This document shows positions 1 through 6,977 of a stretch of 12,129 bases of DNA, piece after piece. A program made the position numbers and the translations under genes. Source of the DNA: Cyanobacteria bacterium T3Sed10_376R1m (lineage in GTDB: Bacteria > Cyanobacteriota > Cyanobacteriia > Cyanobacteriales > Cyanobacteriaceae). The notes under the pieces are model-generated. The model made no database searches. It worked only from the letters and a program-made list of their open reading frames with translations, and was not told the origin of the DNA. Position 1 is the first letter of the stretch. Every line of letters starts with the position of its first letter. The stretch is from the NCBI GenBank assembly GCA_003566215.1, contig PXEJ01000379.1:1-12129 (forward strand), read 5' to 3'.

Positions 1-536
1 CCAGAATCAATTTCATCTAAAATACCTAAAGTAGGTTCTAGCAAAGCCATCTGTAAAATTTCATTGCGCTTTTTTTCTCCTCCCGAAAAACCTTCATTCA
101 AACTACGGTTAAGAAAAGCAGAATCCATTTTAACAATTTCTAGTTTTTCCTCAATTAAGTCTTCAAAATCAAAGGTATCAATTTCTTCTAAACCTAAATG
201 TTTACAACGGGCATTGTAGGCAACCCGTAAAAAATCTAAGTTGCTAACTCCCGGAATCTCTAGGGGATATTGAAAAGCAAGAAAAACTCCTGCTAATGCT
301 CTTTCTTCAGGCTCTTTATCTAATAAATTTTCTCCTTTATAGATAATTTCTCCCCCCGTAACTTTATACTCAGGATGCCCAGTTAATACTTTTGATAGGG
401 TACTTTTTCCTGAGCCATTACGCCCCATAATTCCATGAACTTCCCCTGCTTTTATTTCTAGGTTAACTCCTTTGAGGATAGGAGTGTCATCTACACTGGC
501 GGTTAAATTACGGACTGACAATATGGTTTGATTCAT
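1..536 (-). CDS. sufC: SufC, Fe-S cluster assembly ATPase (partial, C-terminus beyond window edge)
   Basis: ABC-type ATPase that pairs with SufB and SufD in the SUF scaffold that builds iron-sulfur clusters in the cytoplasm. Translating the minus strand from the ATG at 536-534 gives 178 residues with no stop before the window edge. Visible motifs are Walker [10 protein letters not shown] (residues 38-46), the Q-loop in AFQYP (Q89), the SufC-type signature [10 protein letters not shown] (150-159) and Walker B ending LDEID (D174, E175). The family is usually about 250-260 residues, so roughly 75 C-terminal residues, including the H-loop His, are missing only because the window ends. The start is the first ATG and sits the usual short distance before the first beta strand; no Shine-Dalgarno is evident. 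ndhB is divergent upstream, so sufB is not immediately 5' of this gene. A SufR-type palindrome lies 78 bp upstream. Confidence 0.95.
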   Translation of the reverse strand, partial: MNQTILSVRNLTASVDDTPILKGVNLEIKAGEVHGIMGRNGSGKSTLSKVLTGHPEYKVTGGEIIYKGENLLDKEPEERALAGVFLAFQYPLEIPGVSNLDFLRVAYNARCKHLGLEEIDTFDFEDLIEEKLEIVKMDSAFLNRSLNEGFSGGEKKRNEILQMALLEPTLGILDEIDS

Positions 537-596
537 AACAAGTATTTTGATGCTGGTAACAGTAACTAATTTATATATATTTTTCTCTACGGATCT

Positions 597-602
597 ATTC
601 TA
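597..602 (-). promoter_or_regulatory. Candidate -10 element for sufC
   Basis: The minus strand reads TAGAAT, five of six matches to TATAAT, about 60 bp upstream of the sufC start. No good -35 hexamer is seen at 17 bp spacing, where the SufR-type palindrome lies instead. A second AT-rich candidate (TATAAA on the minus strand, 575-570) cannot be excluded. Confidence 0.3.
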
Positions 603-613
603 AGGTACTTTAG

Positions 614-627
614 CAACATTTTTGTTG
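614..627. promoter_or_regulatory. Putative SufR operator, CAAC-N6-GTTG
   Basis: A perfect inverted repeat CAAC-ATTTTT-GTTG lies between the divergent sufC and ndhB genes. The form CAAC-N6-GTTG is what has been described for the cyanobacterial Fe-S repressor SufR, which controls the suf operon and its own gene. Here it starts 78 bp upstream of the sufC ATG. A minus-strand TAGAAT at 602-597 could be the sufC -10 element, which would put the palindrome over the -35 region, a repressing position. That placement is inference. I see no second copy in the gap, whereas two sites are described in Synechocystis. Confidence 0.6.
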
Positions 628-737
628 TTTAATTCATCTAGTAAACTTCTATGGTATGGAGAGTAAGGTTTTACTATGATGGTTAGATGAGCTTTAGTTT
701 CCTTTAGACGATGGGTAAATGTTTTTATATAAGGGAT

Positions 738-767
738 AATCACTAATTATGATCTAGCCTAGTGATT
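738..767. promoter_or_regulatory. 8-bp perfect inverted repeat upstream of ndhB
   Basis: AATCACTA (738-745) and TAGTGATT (760-767) are perfect inverted arms separated by 14 bp, ending 43 bp before the ndhB ATG. It could be a dimeric regulator site or a stem-loop in the ndhB leader. A GATAAT (735-740) overlaps the left arm and could be a -10 element, though I see no matching -35. I recognise no regulator for this sequence. Confidence 0.4.
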
Positions 768-810
768 TTCAGGTAAGATTGACTATTGATAGTTTTAAAA
801 TCAACTAATT

Positions 811-2373
811 ATGGATTTTTCTAGTCAAGTCGCTAGTCAGTTAAATGCGATCGCAATTCTTCCTGAAGGAATTGTAATTATTACTTTATTATTAGTTCTA
901 ATCGGAGATTTAATATTCGGGCGTAAATCCTCTACATCATTGGCTTACCTTGCCATCATTGGCTTAGTCGCCTCGGTGGTTGCTCTTATTTGGGGATGGG
1001 ATAACCCCAATCCCACCTCCTTTTTAGGTTCATTTGTCGGGGATAACCTCAGCATTGTATTTCGTATTATCGTGGCAACCTCTGCCGCCGTAACCATTAC
1101 AATGTCCATTACTTATATTGAAAATACAGGCACTGCCCTTGCGGAATTTATCTGTATTCTCCTTACCGCCACTTTAGGAGGGATGTTTTTGTGTGGTGCG
1201 TCTGAGTTGGTGATGATTTTTGTCTCTTTAGAGATGCTTAGTATTTCATCCTATCTTATGACAGGTTACATGAAAAGAGATCCCCGTTCCAACGAAGCCG
1301 CATTAAAGTATTTGTTAATTGGGGCAGCAAGTTCACCAATTTTCCTCTACGGTTTATCTTTACTTTACGGATTATCTGGTGGTTTGACCAACATCACCAA
1401 AATTGCTTCTACCATCACATTAGGAACTGGTTTAGAATCTTTAGGATTAGCCATCGCCCTTGTGTTTATCGTAGCTGGTATTGCTTTTAAAATCTCCGCA
1501 GTGCCTTTTCATCAGTGGACACCAGATGTTTATGAAGGTTCGCCCACTCCCGTGGTAGCTTTCCTTTCTGTGGGTTCCAAGGCAGCAGGATTTGCGATCG
1601 CAATTCGCCTCCTAAGCACCGCCTTCCAACCCATGACAGAACAATGGCAGTTTATCTTTACCGCCCTAGCTATCCTCAGTATGGTATTAGGAAACGTGGT
1701 AGCCCTAGCCCAAACTAGCATGAAAAGAATGTTAGCATACTCCTCCATTGGACAAGCAGGGTTTGTGATGATTGGCTTAGTTGCCAACACCCAAGCGGGT
1801 TACTCTAGCATGATGTTTTACTTGTTCATTTACCTATTCATGAACTTAGGAGCATTTACCTGTATTATCCTCTTTGCCCTAAGAACAGGTACTGATAAAA
1901 TTAGTGATTATGCAGGATTATATCAAAAAGATCCCCTACTCACCCTCGGATTAAGTCTCTGCCTACTCTCCCTCGGTGGTATTCCCCCCTTGGCAGGATT
2001 TTTTGGTAAAATTTACATTTTCTGGGCAGGTTGGCAAAGTGGACTTTATGGCTTAGTTTTAACAGCTTTAGTTACCAGTGTTATTTCTATTTATTACTAC
2101 ATTCGAGTAGTGAAAATGATGGTGGTAAAAGAACCTCAAGAAATGTCAGAGGTAGTAAAAAGATACCCCCCAGTACGCTGGAATCTTCCCGGTATGCGCC
2201 CAATGCAAGTAACCCTTGTATTATTGGTTATTGCTACTTCTATCATTGGTATTTTGTCTAATCCAGTGGTAACTATTGCCAATAAATCTATTACTTCTAG
2301 CACGGTTTTAGATGCGACTTTAGCGGTGAAAACTCCCATAGAAGATATTGCCCTCGGACAAATTAACAATTAA
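811..2373 (+). CDS. ndhB: NAD(P)H-quinone oxidoreductase subunit 2 (NdhB)
   Basis: Antiporter-like membrane subunit of the cyanobacterial NDH-1 complex in the thylakoid membrane, which takes electrons from ferredoxin to plastoquinone and pumps protons in respiration, cyclic electron flow and CO2 uptake. At 520 residues it is full length for the cyanobacterial form. It is hydrophobic throughout, with about 14 membrane segments and the proton-antiporter domain from roughly residue 130 to 420. Expected proton-path residues are present: E141 in the [12 protein letters not shown] helix, K227 in [12 protein letters not shown] and K400 in FFGKIYIF. The stretch [15 protein letters not shown] (237-251) is a family hallmark. 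The ATG at 811 gives the normal N-terminus; no Shine-Dalgarno is visible. It stands alone, divergent from sufC and convergent with the DUF4336 gene. A HIP1 site lies at 847-854. Confidence 0.97.
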   Translation: MDFSSQVASQLNAIAILPEGIVIITLLLVLIGDLIFGRKSSTSLAYLAIIGLVASVVALIWGWDNPNPTSFLGSFVGDNLSIVFRIIVATSAAVTITMSITYIENTGTALAEFICILLTATLGGMFLCGASELVMIFVSLEMLSISSYLMTGYMKRDPRSNEAALKYLLIGAASSPIFLYGLSLLYGLSGGLTNITKIASTITLGTGLESLGLAIALVFIVAGIAFKISAVPFHQWTPDVYEGSPTPVVAFLSVGSKAAGFAIAIRLLSTAFQPMTEQWQFIFTALAILSMVLGNVVALAQTSMKRMLAYSSIGQAGFVMIGLVANTQAGYSSMMFYLFIYLFMNLGAFTCIILFALRTGTDKISDYAGLYQKDPLLTLGLSLCLLSLGGIPPLAGFFGKIYIFWAGWQSGLYGLVLTALVTSVISIYYYIRVVKMMVVKEPQEMSEVVKRYPPVRWNLPGMRPMQVTLVLLVIATSIIGILSNPVVTIANKSITSSTVLDATLAVKTPIEDIALGQINN

Positions 2374-2408
2374 TAATCTTAGGGGTGTATAGATTGCACC
2401 CCTGATTA
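2374..2408. terminator. Shared hairpin between convergent ndhB and DUF4336 genes
   Basis: AGGGGTG (2381-2387) pairs with CACCCCT (2397-2403) around a 9-nt loop. The stem extends with TAATC (2374-2378) against GATTA (2404-2408) if the two Ts at 2379-2380 bulge out. The right arm runs into the stop codon of the minus-strand gene (2408-2406). Neither side has a long T run, so termination would be weak by the classical rule. Position and GC-rich core argue for a bidirectional terminator. Confidence 0.55.
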
Positions 2409-3590
2409 ATCCTTGGGATGTTTGGCAATGCCAAGTTTAACTAGATTCCGTTCTAAAATTCTAATAAAGTTAGCATCTTTTAGGTAGATTTGGCGATCGC
2501 CACTAGGATATAATGTATAAGGATTAGTGGTAGTCTTATCCAAAAAAGAAAAAGCCTTTTTAAACTCAAGGGGATTAGTTTGTATCGGTGCATCAAAATG
2601 GGCGGGGATAATTTTTTCAAAATTCCAAAGGGAAATTAAATTAACCCAATTTAAAACCTTTTGCGAGGCTTGGGGCAAAATTAAACTCTCAAGAATAGGC
2701 GCAACTAAGAGACGATTACGGATAGCAAAAAAAGACTTTTGCCACTGGGGTAGCCAACGAAAGGGAAAAAGACCAAAATAATTACGGCGACTACGGTTAG
2801 GAGATTTTATCGCTTCAAAAATCAACTGTTCAACACTAATGGTATCAATCATACTAGGACGAAAATAGAGGGCAAACAGACAAACTCTTTGCCATCCCTT
2901 CAAGCGATTTAACTCACTATCGGTTAACTCATCGAGAGCGCTTTCCCGTGCATGGAATAGTAAAGGAAAAGGATTTAACTGAATTATTTCGGGGGGTTTG
3001 TCAGGAATACTAATTATTGTATCCGTCAATAATAGAGTGTAAGAAGATTTATGATACATCGCCACTTCGGAAAATGAACCTTGAGTTAAATCGATGTCAA
3101 GGATATGATACTCAAATTGATCAGCAAAAGGAGATTCACGCCAATCAAGGGGTAAAAATTTTGTCCGTTTTTGGGGAAAACCTACCCAAGATAAAGGTAG
3201 TCTGAGGGGGAAAGTCCATTGACTTGGCACACAATAAACTTGGGCATAGGGAAAACATCTAGCAAAGGGAGGTACAAAGATTTTATGTTCTAATCCTGAG
3301 CTTGTAGAATGGATTATGTACTTTATTTTTCCGTGTTGAGCTTCTAACTCCCTTACTAATTTTACACATTCTTGGGTAGATGCGATGGGGCAATAAACCA
3401 ACAACCCCCCTTCCTTCAATTTAATAACTGTCATACGAATAGGCACAACGGCATACAACAATCCGTGGGGTTGCTCAAAAGTCCAAATCTGATTTTTTAG
3501 TATTTCTGTTCTAATGGTTGCCCTTTGATTGTAGGGATATAACGGCAAAAGAAACCACCAGCCCCATTTTTGTTCTTTGTTTCTAATCAC
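2406..3590 (-). CDS. DUF4336 domain protein (metallo-hydrolase-like), function unknown
   Basis: A 394-residue soluble protein of the DUF4336 family, shared by cyanobacteria and plants and usually grouped with the metallo-beta-lactamase-like fold; no reaction is established. Recognisable family stretches are LPLYPY (15-20), WTFEQPHGLLYAVVPIRMTV (36-55), the segment from H94 through EHKIFVPPFARCFP (101-114), the following SQWTFPLRLPLSWVGF (123-138), and IIPAHFDAP (327-335). H94, H102, D190 and H331 could be the remnants of a metal site. The canonical HxHxDH motif is absent, since what follows H94 reads STSSGLEH. The start is a GTG at 3590-3588, chosen because it lies just before the conserved WGWWFLLPLYPY region and no nearby ATG is available. 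The FKBP gene lies 104 bp upstream on the same strand, with an inverted repeat between them. Confidence 0.8.
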   Translation of the reverse strand: MIRNKEQKWGWWFLLPLYPYNQRATIRTEILKNQIWTFEQPHGLLYAVVPIRMTVIKLKEGGLLVYCPIASTQECVKLVRELEAQHGKIKYIIHSTSSGLEHKIFVPPFARCFPYAQVYCVPSQWTFPLRLPLSWVGFPQKRTKFLPLDWRESPFADQFEYHILDIDLTQGSFSEVAMYHKSSYTLLLTDTIISIPDKPPEIIQLNPFPLLFHARESALDELTDSELNRLKGWQRVCLFALYFRPSMIDTISVEQLIFEAIKSPNRSRRNYFGLFPFRWLPQWQKSFFAIRNRLLVAPILESLILPQASQKVLNWVNLISLWNFEKIIPAHFDAPIQTNPLEFKKAFSFLDKTTTNPYTLYPSGDRQIYLKDANFIRILERNLVKLGIAKHPKD

Positions 3591-3600
3591 GTCTGTTGAA

Positions 3601-3689
3601 TTGACAGTTGATAATGGACAATCAAGTATCTATTTTACCTTAAGTGTCCGTTGAATTTATTCTATGTGACATCAACTACCAACTGTCAA
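3601..3689. repeat. Imperfect inverted repeat TTGACAGTTG(A/G)TA in the FKBP-DUF4336 gap
   Basis: TTGACAGTTGATA (3601-3613) recurs in inverted form at 3677-3689 (TACCAACTGTCAA), 12 of 13 bases matching, with 63 bp between the arms. The pair fills most of the 104-bp gap. Its left arm runs into TAATGGACAAT (3612-3622), which recurs on the far side of the FKBP gene at 4290-4300. The style resembles the dispersed TTGTCAATTGTC-type intergenic repeats of cyanobacteria. It could fold in RNA and act as an FKBP-end structure, but lacks a T run. Confidence 0.55.
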
Positions 3690-3694
3690 CTATC

Positions 3695-4246
3695 CTACTT
3701 AATTCCTAACAATTCGACATCGAAGATAAGGGTAGCATTAGGAGGAATAACGCCCCCTGCACCCTTAGCACCATAACCTAAGTCAGGGGGAATAATTAGG
3801 GTACTTTTGCTTCCTACTTGCATATTGGCAACTCCTTCATCCCATCCTTTGATTACTTGCCCGACACCGATGGTGAAGGTGAAAGGTTGGTTTCTGTCTT
3901 TTGAGCTATCAAATTTTTTGCCCCTGCCATAACCTTCTTCGGCTAAATAACCTGTGTAATGTACGGTTACTTTTTGCCCTCTGGTGGGGGATTCTCCTTC
4001 TCCTGTTTCGGTTTCCACGGAAATTAAACCCGTAGAAGAAGTTTGTGCTTTAGATAAATCGATTTCCATATTTCCTGTTTCCATAAGTTTACTTGCGTTT
4101 GCCACTAAAGTGGGTGATTCTATTTTTATTTCGTTATTTGTGGTAGATGCGATCGCACTTGGTTTATTATTATTGAAAATCAAAGAGAAGATCAAAAAAC
4201 CAGTACAAATAAAGATTATGCCTAAACTAACGATAATAGGTTTCAT
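3695..4246 (-). CDS. FKBP-type peptidyl-prolyl cis-trans isomerase, membrane-anchored or exported
   Basis: Catalyses cis-trans isomerisation of X-Pro bonds during protein folding, probably in the periplasm or thylakoid lumen. The 183-residue protein has a hydrophobic N-terminal segment (residues 4-24) acting as signal peptide or anchor, without a lipobox cysteine. A polar linker to about residue 85 follows, then one FKBP domain (about 90-183). By alignment to human FKBP12 the whole pocket is kept: Y97, F112, D113, F122, V131, I132, W135, Y158, I167 and F175. It should therefore be an active isomerase. It starts at the ATG 4246-4244; the stop is TAG at 3697-3695. It lies 78 bp downstream of the GGDEF gene on the same strand, probably as a separate unit. 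A HIP1 site (4149-4156) falls in the linker region. Confidence 0.93.
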   Translation of the reverse strand: MKPIIVSLGIIFICTGFLIFSLIFNNNKPSAIASTTNNEIKIESPTLVANASKLMETGNMEIDLSKAQTSSTGLISVETETGEGESPTRGQKVTVHYTGYLAEEGYGRGKKFDSSKDRNQPFTFTIGVGQVIKGWDEGVANMQVGSKSTLIIPPDLGYGAKGAGGVIPPNATLIFDVELLGIK

Positions 4247-4277
4247 TTTGAATTAAATTTCTTTTAAATCAATCTTT

Positions 4278-4306
4278 ATTGTCTATGATTAATGGACAAT
4301 TGACAA
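4278..4306. repeat. Intergenic repeat related to the one at 3601-3622
   Basis: The gap between the GGDEF and FKBP genes holds ATTGTC (4278-4283) facing GACAAT (4295-4300), and the 11-mer TAATGGACAAT (4290-4300), which is identical to 3612-3622. It continues as TGACAA (4301-4306), giving the alternating TTGTCAATTGTCC style on the minus strand that is typical of dispersed cyanobacterial intergenic repeats. No function is evident. Confidence 0.5.
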
Positions 4307-4324
4307 ATAAATCACGTACAAATA

Positions 4325-5860
4325 TTACTGAAAACTCCAAATTTTGTATCGATTTCTACCTTCTTTCTTGGCTAAATATAGAGATTTATCTGCTTTTTGA
4401 ATCAAATCCTCTGGACTTTCTTCTCGATGGGGAATTACACAAGAAATACCTATACTAATGGTTATTTTATCAGATACTAAAGAGGATTCATGGGTTATTG
4501 CTAAATCATTAATCCTTGCTTGAATTTTTTGAGCTACGACAATTCCTTGGTCAATATTTGTACTTGGTAAGATAATGACAAATTCTTCTCCTCCATAACG
4601 TGCTACGGTGTCTGATGAGCTACGAATGATTGATTGAAAACACTGAGCAATTTTAATTAAACACTCATCTCCTTTTTGATGTCCGTAGGTGTCATTATAG
4701 GCTTTAAAGTAATCTACATCCATCAACAATAAACATAAATATTCTTGTTTTTTGGCTAATTTATTCCATTCTTTGTGCAAAATGCGATCGAAATAACCTC
4801 GATTAGCCACTTGAGTTAAGCTGTCAATAGTGGCCATTCTTTCTAATTTTTTATTAACTCTGCGAAGATTAAATTGACTTTCTTCGAGCTGTTTTGTACG
4901 TTCTGAAATCTTTATTTCTAAGGTATCTAAAGTATTTTTTAATTCATCCTTCGCCATGTTTTTTTCACTTAAAATTGCTCCAAGGATTAATGCAGTAAGA
5001 GAAAACATTGCCAGAAAAGATTGTAATAAAATTAAAGATACATTAACAGAATCTTTGAAAAATACTCCATAACCTTGATTGGTAGCAATGATTGCAACTA
5101 AACTAATAATACTTACAAATAAACTAGAGTAAAAACGGTTTAGACGAAAAACTATCCAAATTAAAATAGGTAACAGTAAATACTCAACAGGGTAAGAAAA
5201 CTGAAAAATAACTATACAGAGGAGAAAGAGATTAATTGTTATTAATAATATTTCCCAGATTTTTGCTTGTTGATTAATAACATTTTTTTCTCGCCATTGC
5301 ATAATTGTGGGAGAAAAGATTAGGTGGGCTAATGCACTGGCTAACCACCATGTGAGGAATGATTTTGGGTAGCTATCTACACTGATAACATTAATGAATA
5401 ATAAAGTAGTTACACCTATAAAAGCTGAGATAATGGGGGTAAAAATGGAGGAGATAATAAAGATATAAACTGATTGAATATGGGCAAAAATATCTTTGTG
5501 ATAACTAAATTTTTTAATTAGGTATCGAGCAGTGATGGGCTGAAGGCAGTTACCTAAGGCACACATTGCCTGTAAAAAAACTAGCTCTGTAGAAGATAGA
5601 GGGGGATTAATTTTGGCGAGGGAGGGGGCAAGTCCGATAATTGAGCCTAAGATGATACCGGGAAAAACTTTAATGTCATGAACAAAAACTATGGGTAGAG
5701 TTATGGCTGAGGCAAACCAAACGGAAGCGACTTCTCCATGTAAAGTTGTAAATTTGCGACTGAAATATACTCCCACAACGTATAAAATTACCATAATTAC
5801 ATTTATGGCAATGACGGAAAAAAGATTATTTGTTTTCCAATGCAAGAGTTTAATCTTCAC
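4325..5860 (-). CDS. MASE1-GGDEF membrane diguanylate cyclase
   Basis: Predicted to make cyclic di-GMP from two GTP in response to an unknown signal. Residues 15 to about 298 form a MASE1-type integral membrane sensor with about eight helices; hallmarks are VASVWFASAITLPIVFV (44-60) and WWLASALAHLIFSPTIMQW (171-189). A charged coiled coil (about 300-341) leads into the GGDEF domain (about 342-511). The cyclase site looks active: DSLT (346-349), metal-binding D381 in MDVDYFK, and GGEEF (423-427). The product-inhibition position five residues before GGEEF reads SSSD (414-417), with the Arg one place too early (R413), so the I-site is not canonical. The start is a GTG at 5860-5858; no ATG lies closer before the first helix, and no Shine-Dalgarno is seen. 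No EAL or HD-GYP partner is nearby. Confidence 0.93.
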   Translation of the reverse strand: MKIKLLHWKTNNLFSVIAINVIMVILYVVGVYFSRKFTTLHGEVASVWFASAITLPIVFVHDIKVFPGIILGSIIGLAPSLAKINPPLSSTELVFLQAMCALGNCLQPITARYLIKKFSYHKDIFAHIQSVYIFIISSIFTPIISAFIGVTTLLFINVISVDSYPKSFLTWWLASALAHLIFSPTIMQWREKNVINQQAKIWEILLITINLFLLCIVIFQFSYPVEYLLLPILIWIVFRLNRFYSSLFVSIISLVAIIATNQGYGVFFKDSVNVSLILLQSFLAMFSLTALILGAILSEKNMAKDELKNTLDTLEIKISERTKQLEESQFNLRRVNKKLERMATIDSLTQVANRGYFDRILHKEWNKLAKKQEYLCLLLMDVDYFKAYNDTYGHQKGDECLIKIAQCFQSIIRSSSDTVARYGGEEFVIILPSTNIDQGIVVAQKIQARINDLAITHESSLVSDKITISIGISCVIPHREESPEDLIQKADKSLYLAKKEGRNRYKIWSFQ

Positions 5861-6024
5861 AATGGGGATTGAATTTAGTTTTTATTTGTTAATAATTCAA
5901 TGATTTTAGCATATTTTATTTATATATATATAAATATATTATCTTAATCAAAGTTGCTAAAACTTTTTTATATTTTTTATTTCTTAATTGAGGTGTAAGT
6001 AAATATTTGTAAGTTATTAATTCT
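5861..6024. other. Very AT-rich intergenic region with an 18-bp AT palindrome
   Basis: This 164-bp gap between the T-component gene and the GGDEF gene (both minus strand) is almost wholly A/T. It holds an 18-bp perfect palindrome (5918-5935, ATTTATATATATATAAAT). A minus-strand TGCTAAAAT (extended -10 style, 5911-5903) could serve the GGDEF gene about 45 bp downstream. A small stem AAAGTT/AACTTT (5950-5955 and 5961-5966) is followed by Ts on the plus strand, where no gene ends. I see no coding region in it. Confidence 0.5.
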
Positions 6025-6900
6025 TTACATTTGACCGATCGCACCTCGAAATCCCCAAAAAATAACGAGAATAAATAGAGCAATAATATCACGATTTTTA
6101 ATACGTAATTCTGACCATTTTACTTGATGTTCACTGGGGCTTGTAAAACCCCTTACTTCCATGGCAATGGAAATTTGCTCTGCCCTTAAGAGGATATTTT
6201 CGAGTAATTTTTCTACCACTATTACCCATATTTGAATACTTCCTTTTATCCCTAATTTTTTCCATTTTATTGCCCTAGTACGAATAGACCTAATTAAGTT
6301 TTGAATTTCTTCTAATACTAAGGGTATAAAACGAAGGGATAATGTCAAGGTTAAAATTAATTCTGTTATTGGTAATTTAAACTTATTTAAAGGGGACAAT
6401 AAATTTTCTATTCCTGCAGTAATTTCCTCTGGGGCGGTGGTTAATAAATATAAATTACTACTATAAATAAGAGTAAATAAAAGGGTACTTACTTTAATGC
6501 CTAGATCTAATGATCTTCTGGTAACATTAAAATTACCAAAACTATACAGAATATATTGATAGTCCGTGGGTTGAGTTATGGTAACTTCTCTTTCTGGTAG
6601 TCTTGGTTGGTAGGTGATGGTTAGACCATCAGGGGCGATCGCTGTTAGAATACATACAAAGAAACTCAGTAATAATAGCCATGTTATCTGTTTTTTTTGC
6701 ACTCGCCACGGGATAAAGGATAACCAAGTAATAAGTAGCAAAAAGATGACTAAAAAAACTCTCCAAGAGGCGTTAGATAGCAATGGGGAGAGAATTAAGC
6801 TCATTAACCATGCTAGTTTTACTCTAGGGTCTAGTTTATGTAACCATGAAAAAGGTTTTTCGATATATAAACCAATAGGCAGCGATCGCAATAAGTCCAT
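6025..6900 (-). CDS. ECF transporter T component (EcfT/CbiQ family)
   Basis: Integral membrane coupling subunit of an energy-coupling-factor importer. It links the substrate-binding S subunit to the paired ATPases that drive vitamin or metal uptake. At 291 residues it has normal length. HKLDPRVKL (21-29) is the family's N-terminal hallmark. Hydrophobic helices lie at about 28-60, 72-90, 135-155 and 270-286. The long cytoplasmic coupling-helix region begins at LSLRFIPLVLEEIQ (187-200). The second Arg motif is clear (AMEVRG, 246-251). The first reads RTRA (207-210) rather than a clean Ala-Arg-Gly, so it is degenerate. No A or S component lies nearby, so substrate cannot be told; cobalt or nickel is not supported beyond the family name. 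It starts at the ATG 6900-6898, and a HIP1 site sits at codons 4-6. Confidence 0.9.
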   Translation of the reverse strand: MDLLRSLPIGLYIEKPFSWLHKLDPRVKLAWLMSLILSPLLSNASWRVFLVIFLLLITWLSFIPWRVQKKQITWLLLLSFFVCILTAIAPDGLTITYQPRLPEREVTITQPTDYQYILYSFGNFNVTRRSLDLGIKVSTLLFTLIYSSNLYLLTTAPEEITAGIENLLSPLNKFKLPITELILTLTLSLRFIPLVLEEIQNLIRSIRTRAIKWKKLGIKGSIQIWVIVVEKLLENILLRAEQISIAMEVRGFTSPSEHQVKWSELRIKNRDIIALFILVIFWGFRGAIGQM

Positions 6901-6916
6901 AGCAAAGTTATAATTC

Positions 6917-6922
6917 TATAAT
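6917..6922 (+). promoter_or_regulatory. Candidate -10 element for the UPF0182 gene
   Basis: A perfect TATAAT lies 55 bp upstream of the UPF0182 ATG in the 77-bp divergent gap. No recognisable -35 hexamer is found 16-18 bp further upstream, where the T-component gene begins. On the other strand the same bases read ATTATA, so the element could serve either direction. Confidence 0.35.
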
Positions 6923-6937
6923 AGCCATTGTTTCTAC

Positions 6938-6965
6938 ATTTTACATTCTAAATTCTAAATTTTAA
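6938..6965 (+). repeat. Four tandem AT-rich heptamers upstream of the UPF0182 gene
   Basis: Consecutive 7-mers ATTTTAC, ATTCTAA, ATTCTAA and ATTTTAA run without a gap and end 12 bp before the start codon. Two copies are identical and the others differ by one or two bases. Short tandem heptamers are known from cyanobacterial genomes; this array is short and AT-rich, so chance is possible. Confidence 0.5.
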
Positions 6966-6977
6966 TTCAAAAATAAA

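Noticed and set aside
779..801. TTGACT ... TAAAAT as an ndhB promoter
   Set aside because: The two hexamers are only 11 bp apart, too close for a normal promoter.
1530..1790. 86-residue minus-strand open frame inside ndhB
   Set aside because: Fully antisense to a strongly conserved gene, with no recognisable protein pattern.
2031..2369. Two open frames (plus and minus) over the 3' end of ndhB
   Set aside because: Shadows of ndhB in other frames; low-complexity translations and no family resemblance.
2527..3205. Two plus-strand open frames opposite the DUF4336 gene
   Set aside because: Antisense to a recognisable family gene, with composition set by the opposite strand.
3984..4256. 90-residue plus-strand open frame opposite the FKBP gene
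   Set aside because: Its hydrophobic stretch is the mirror of the FKBP signal segment; no independent support.
5691..5903. 70-residue plus-strand open frame opposite the GGDEF gene start
   Set aside because: Mostly antisense to the MASE1 helices; no start signal or known pattern.
5950..5969. AAAGTT/AACTTT stem followed by a T run, as a plus-strand terminator
   Set aside because: The stem is only 6 bp with one G-C pair, and no plus-strand gene ends there.
6614..6913. 99-residue plus-strand open frame opposite the T-component gene
   Set aside because: Shadow of the conserved N-terminal half of the T component.
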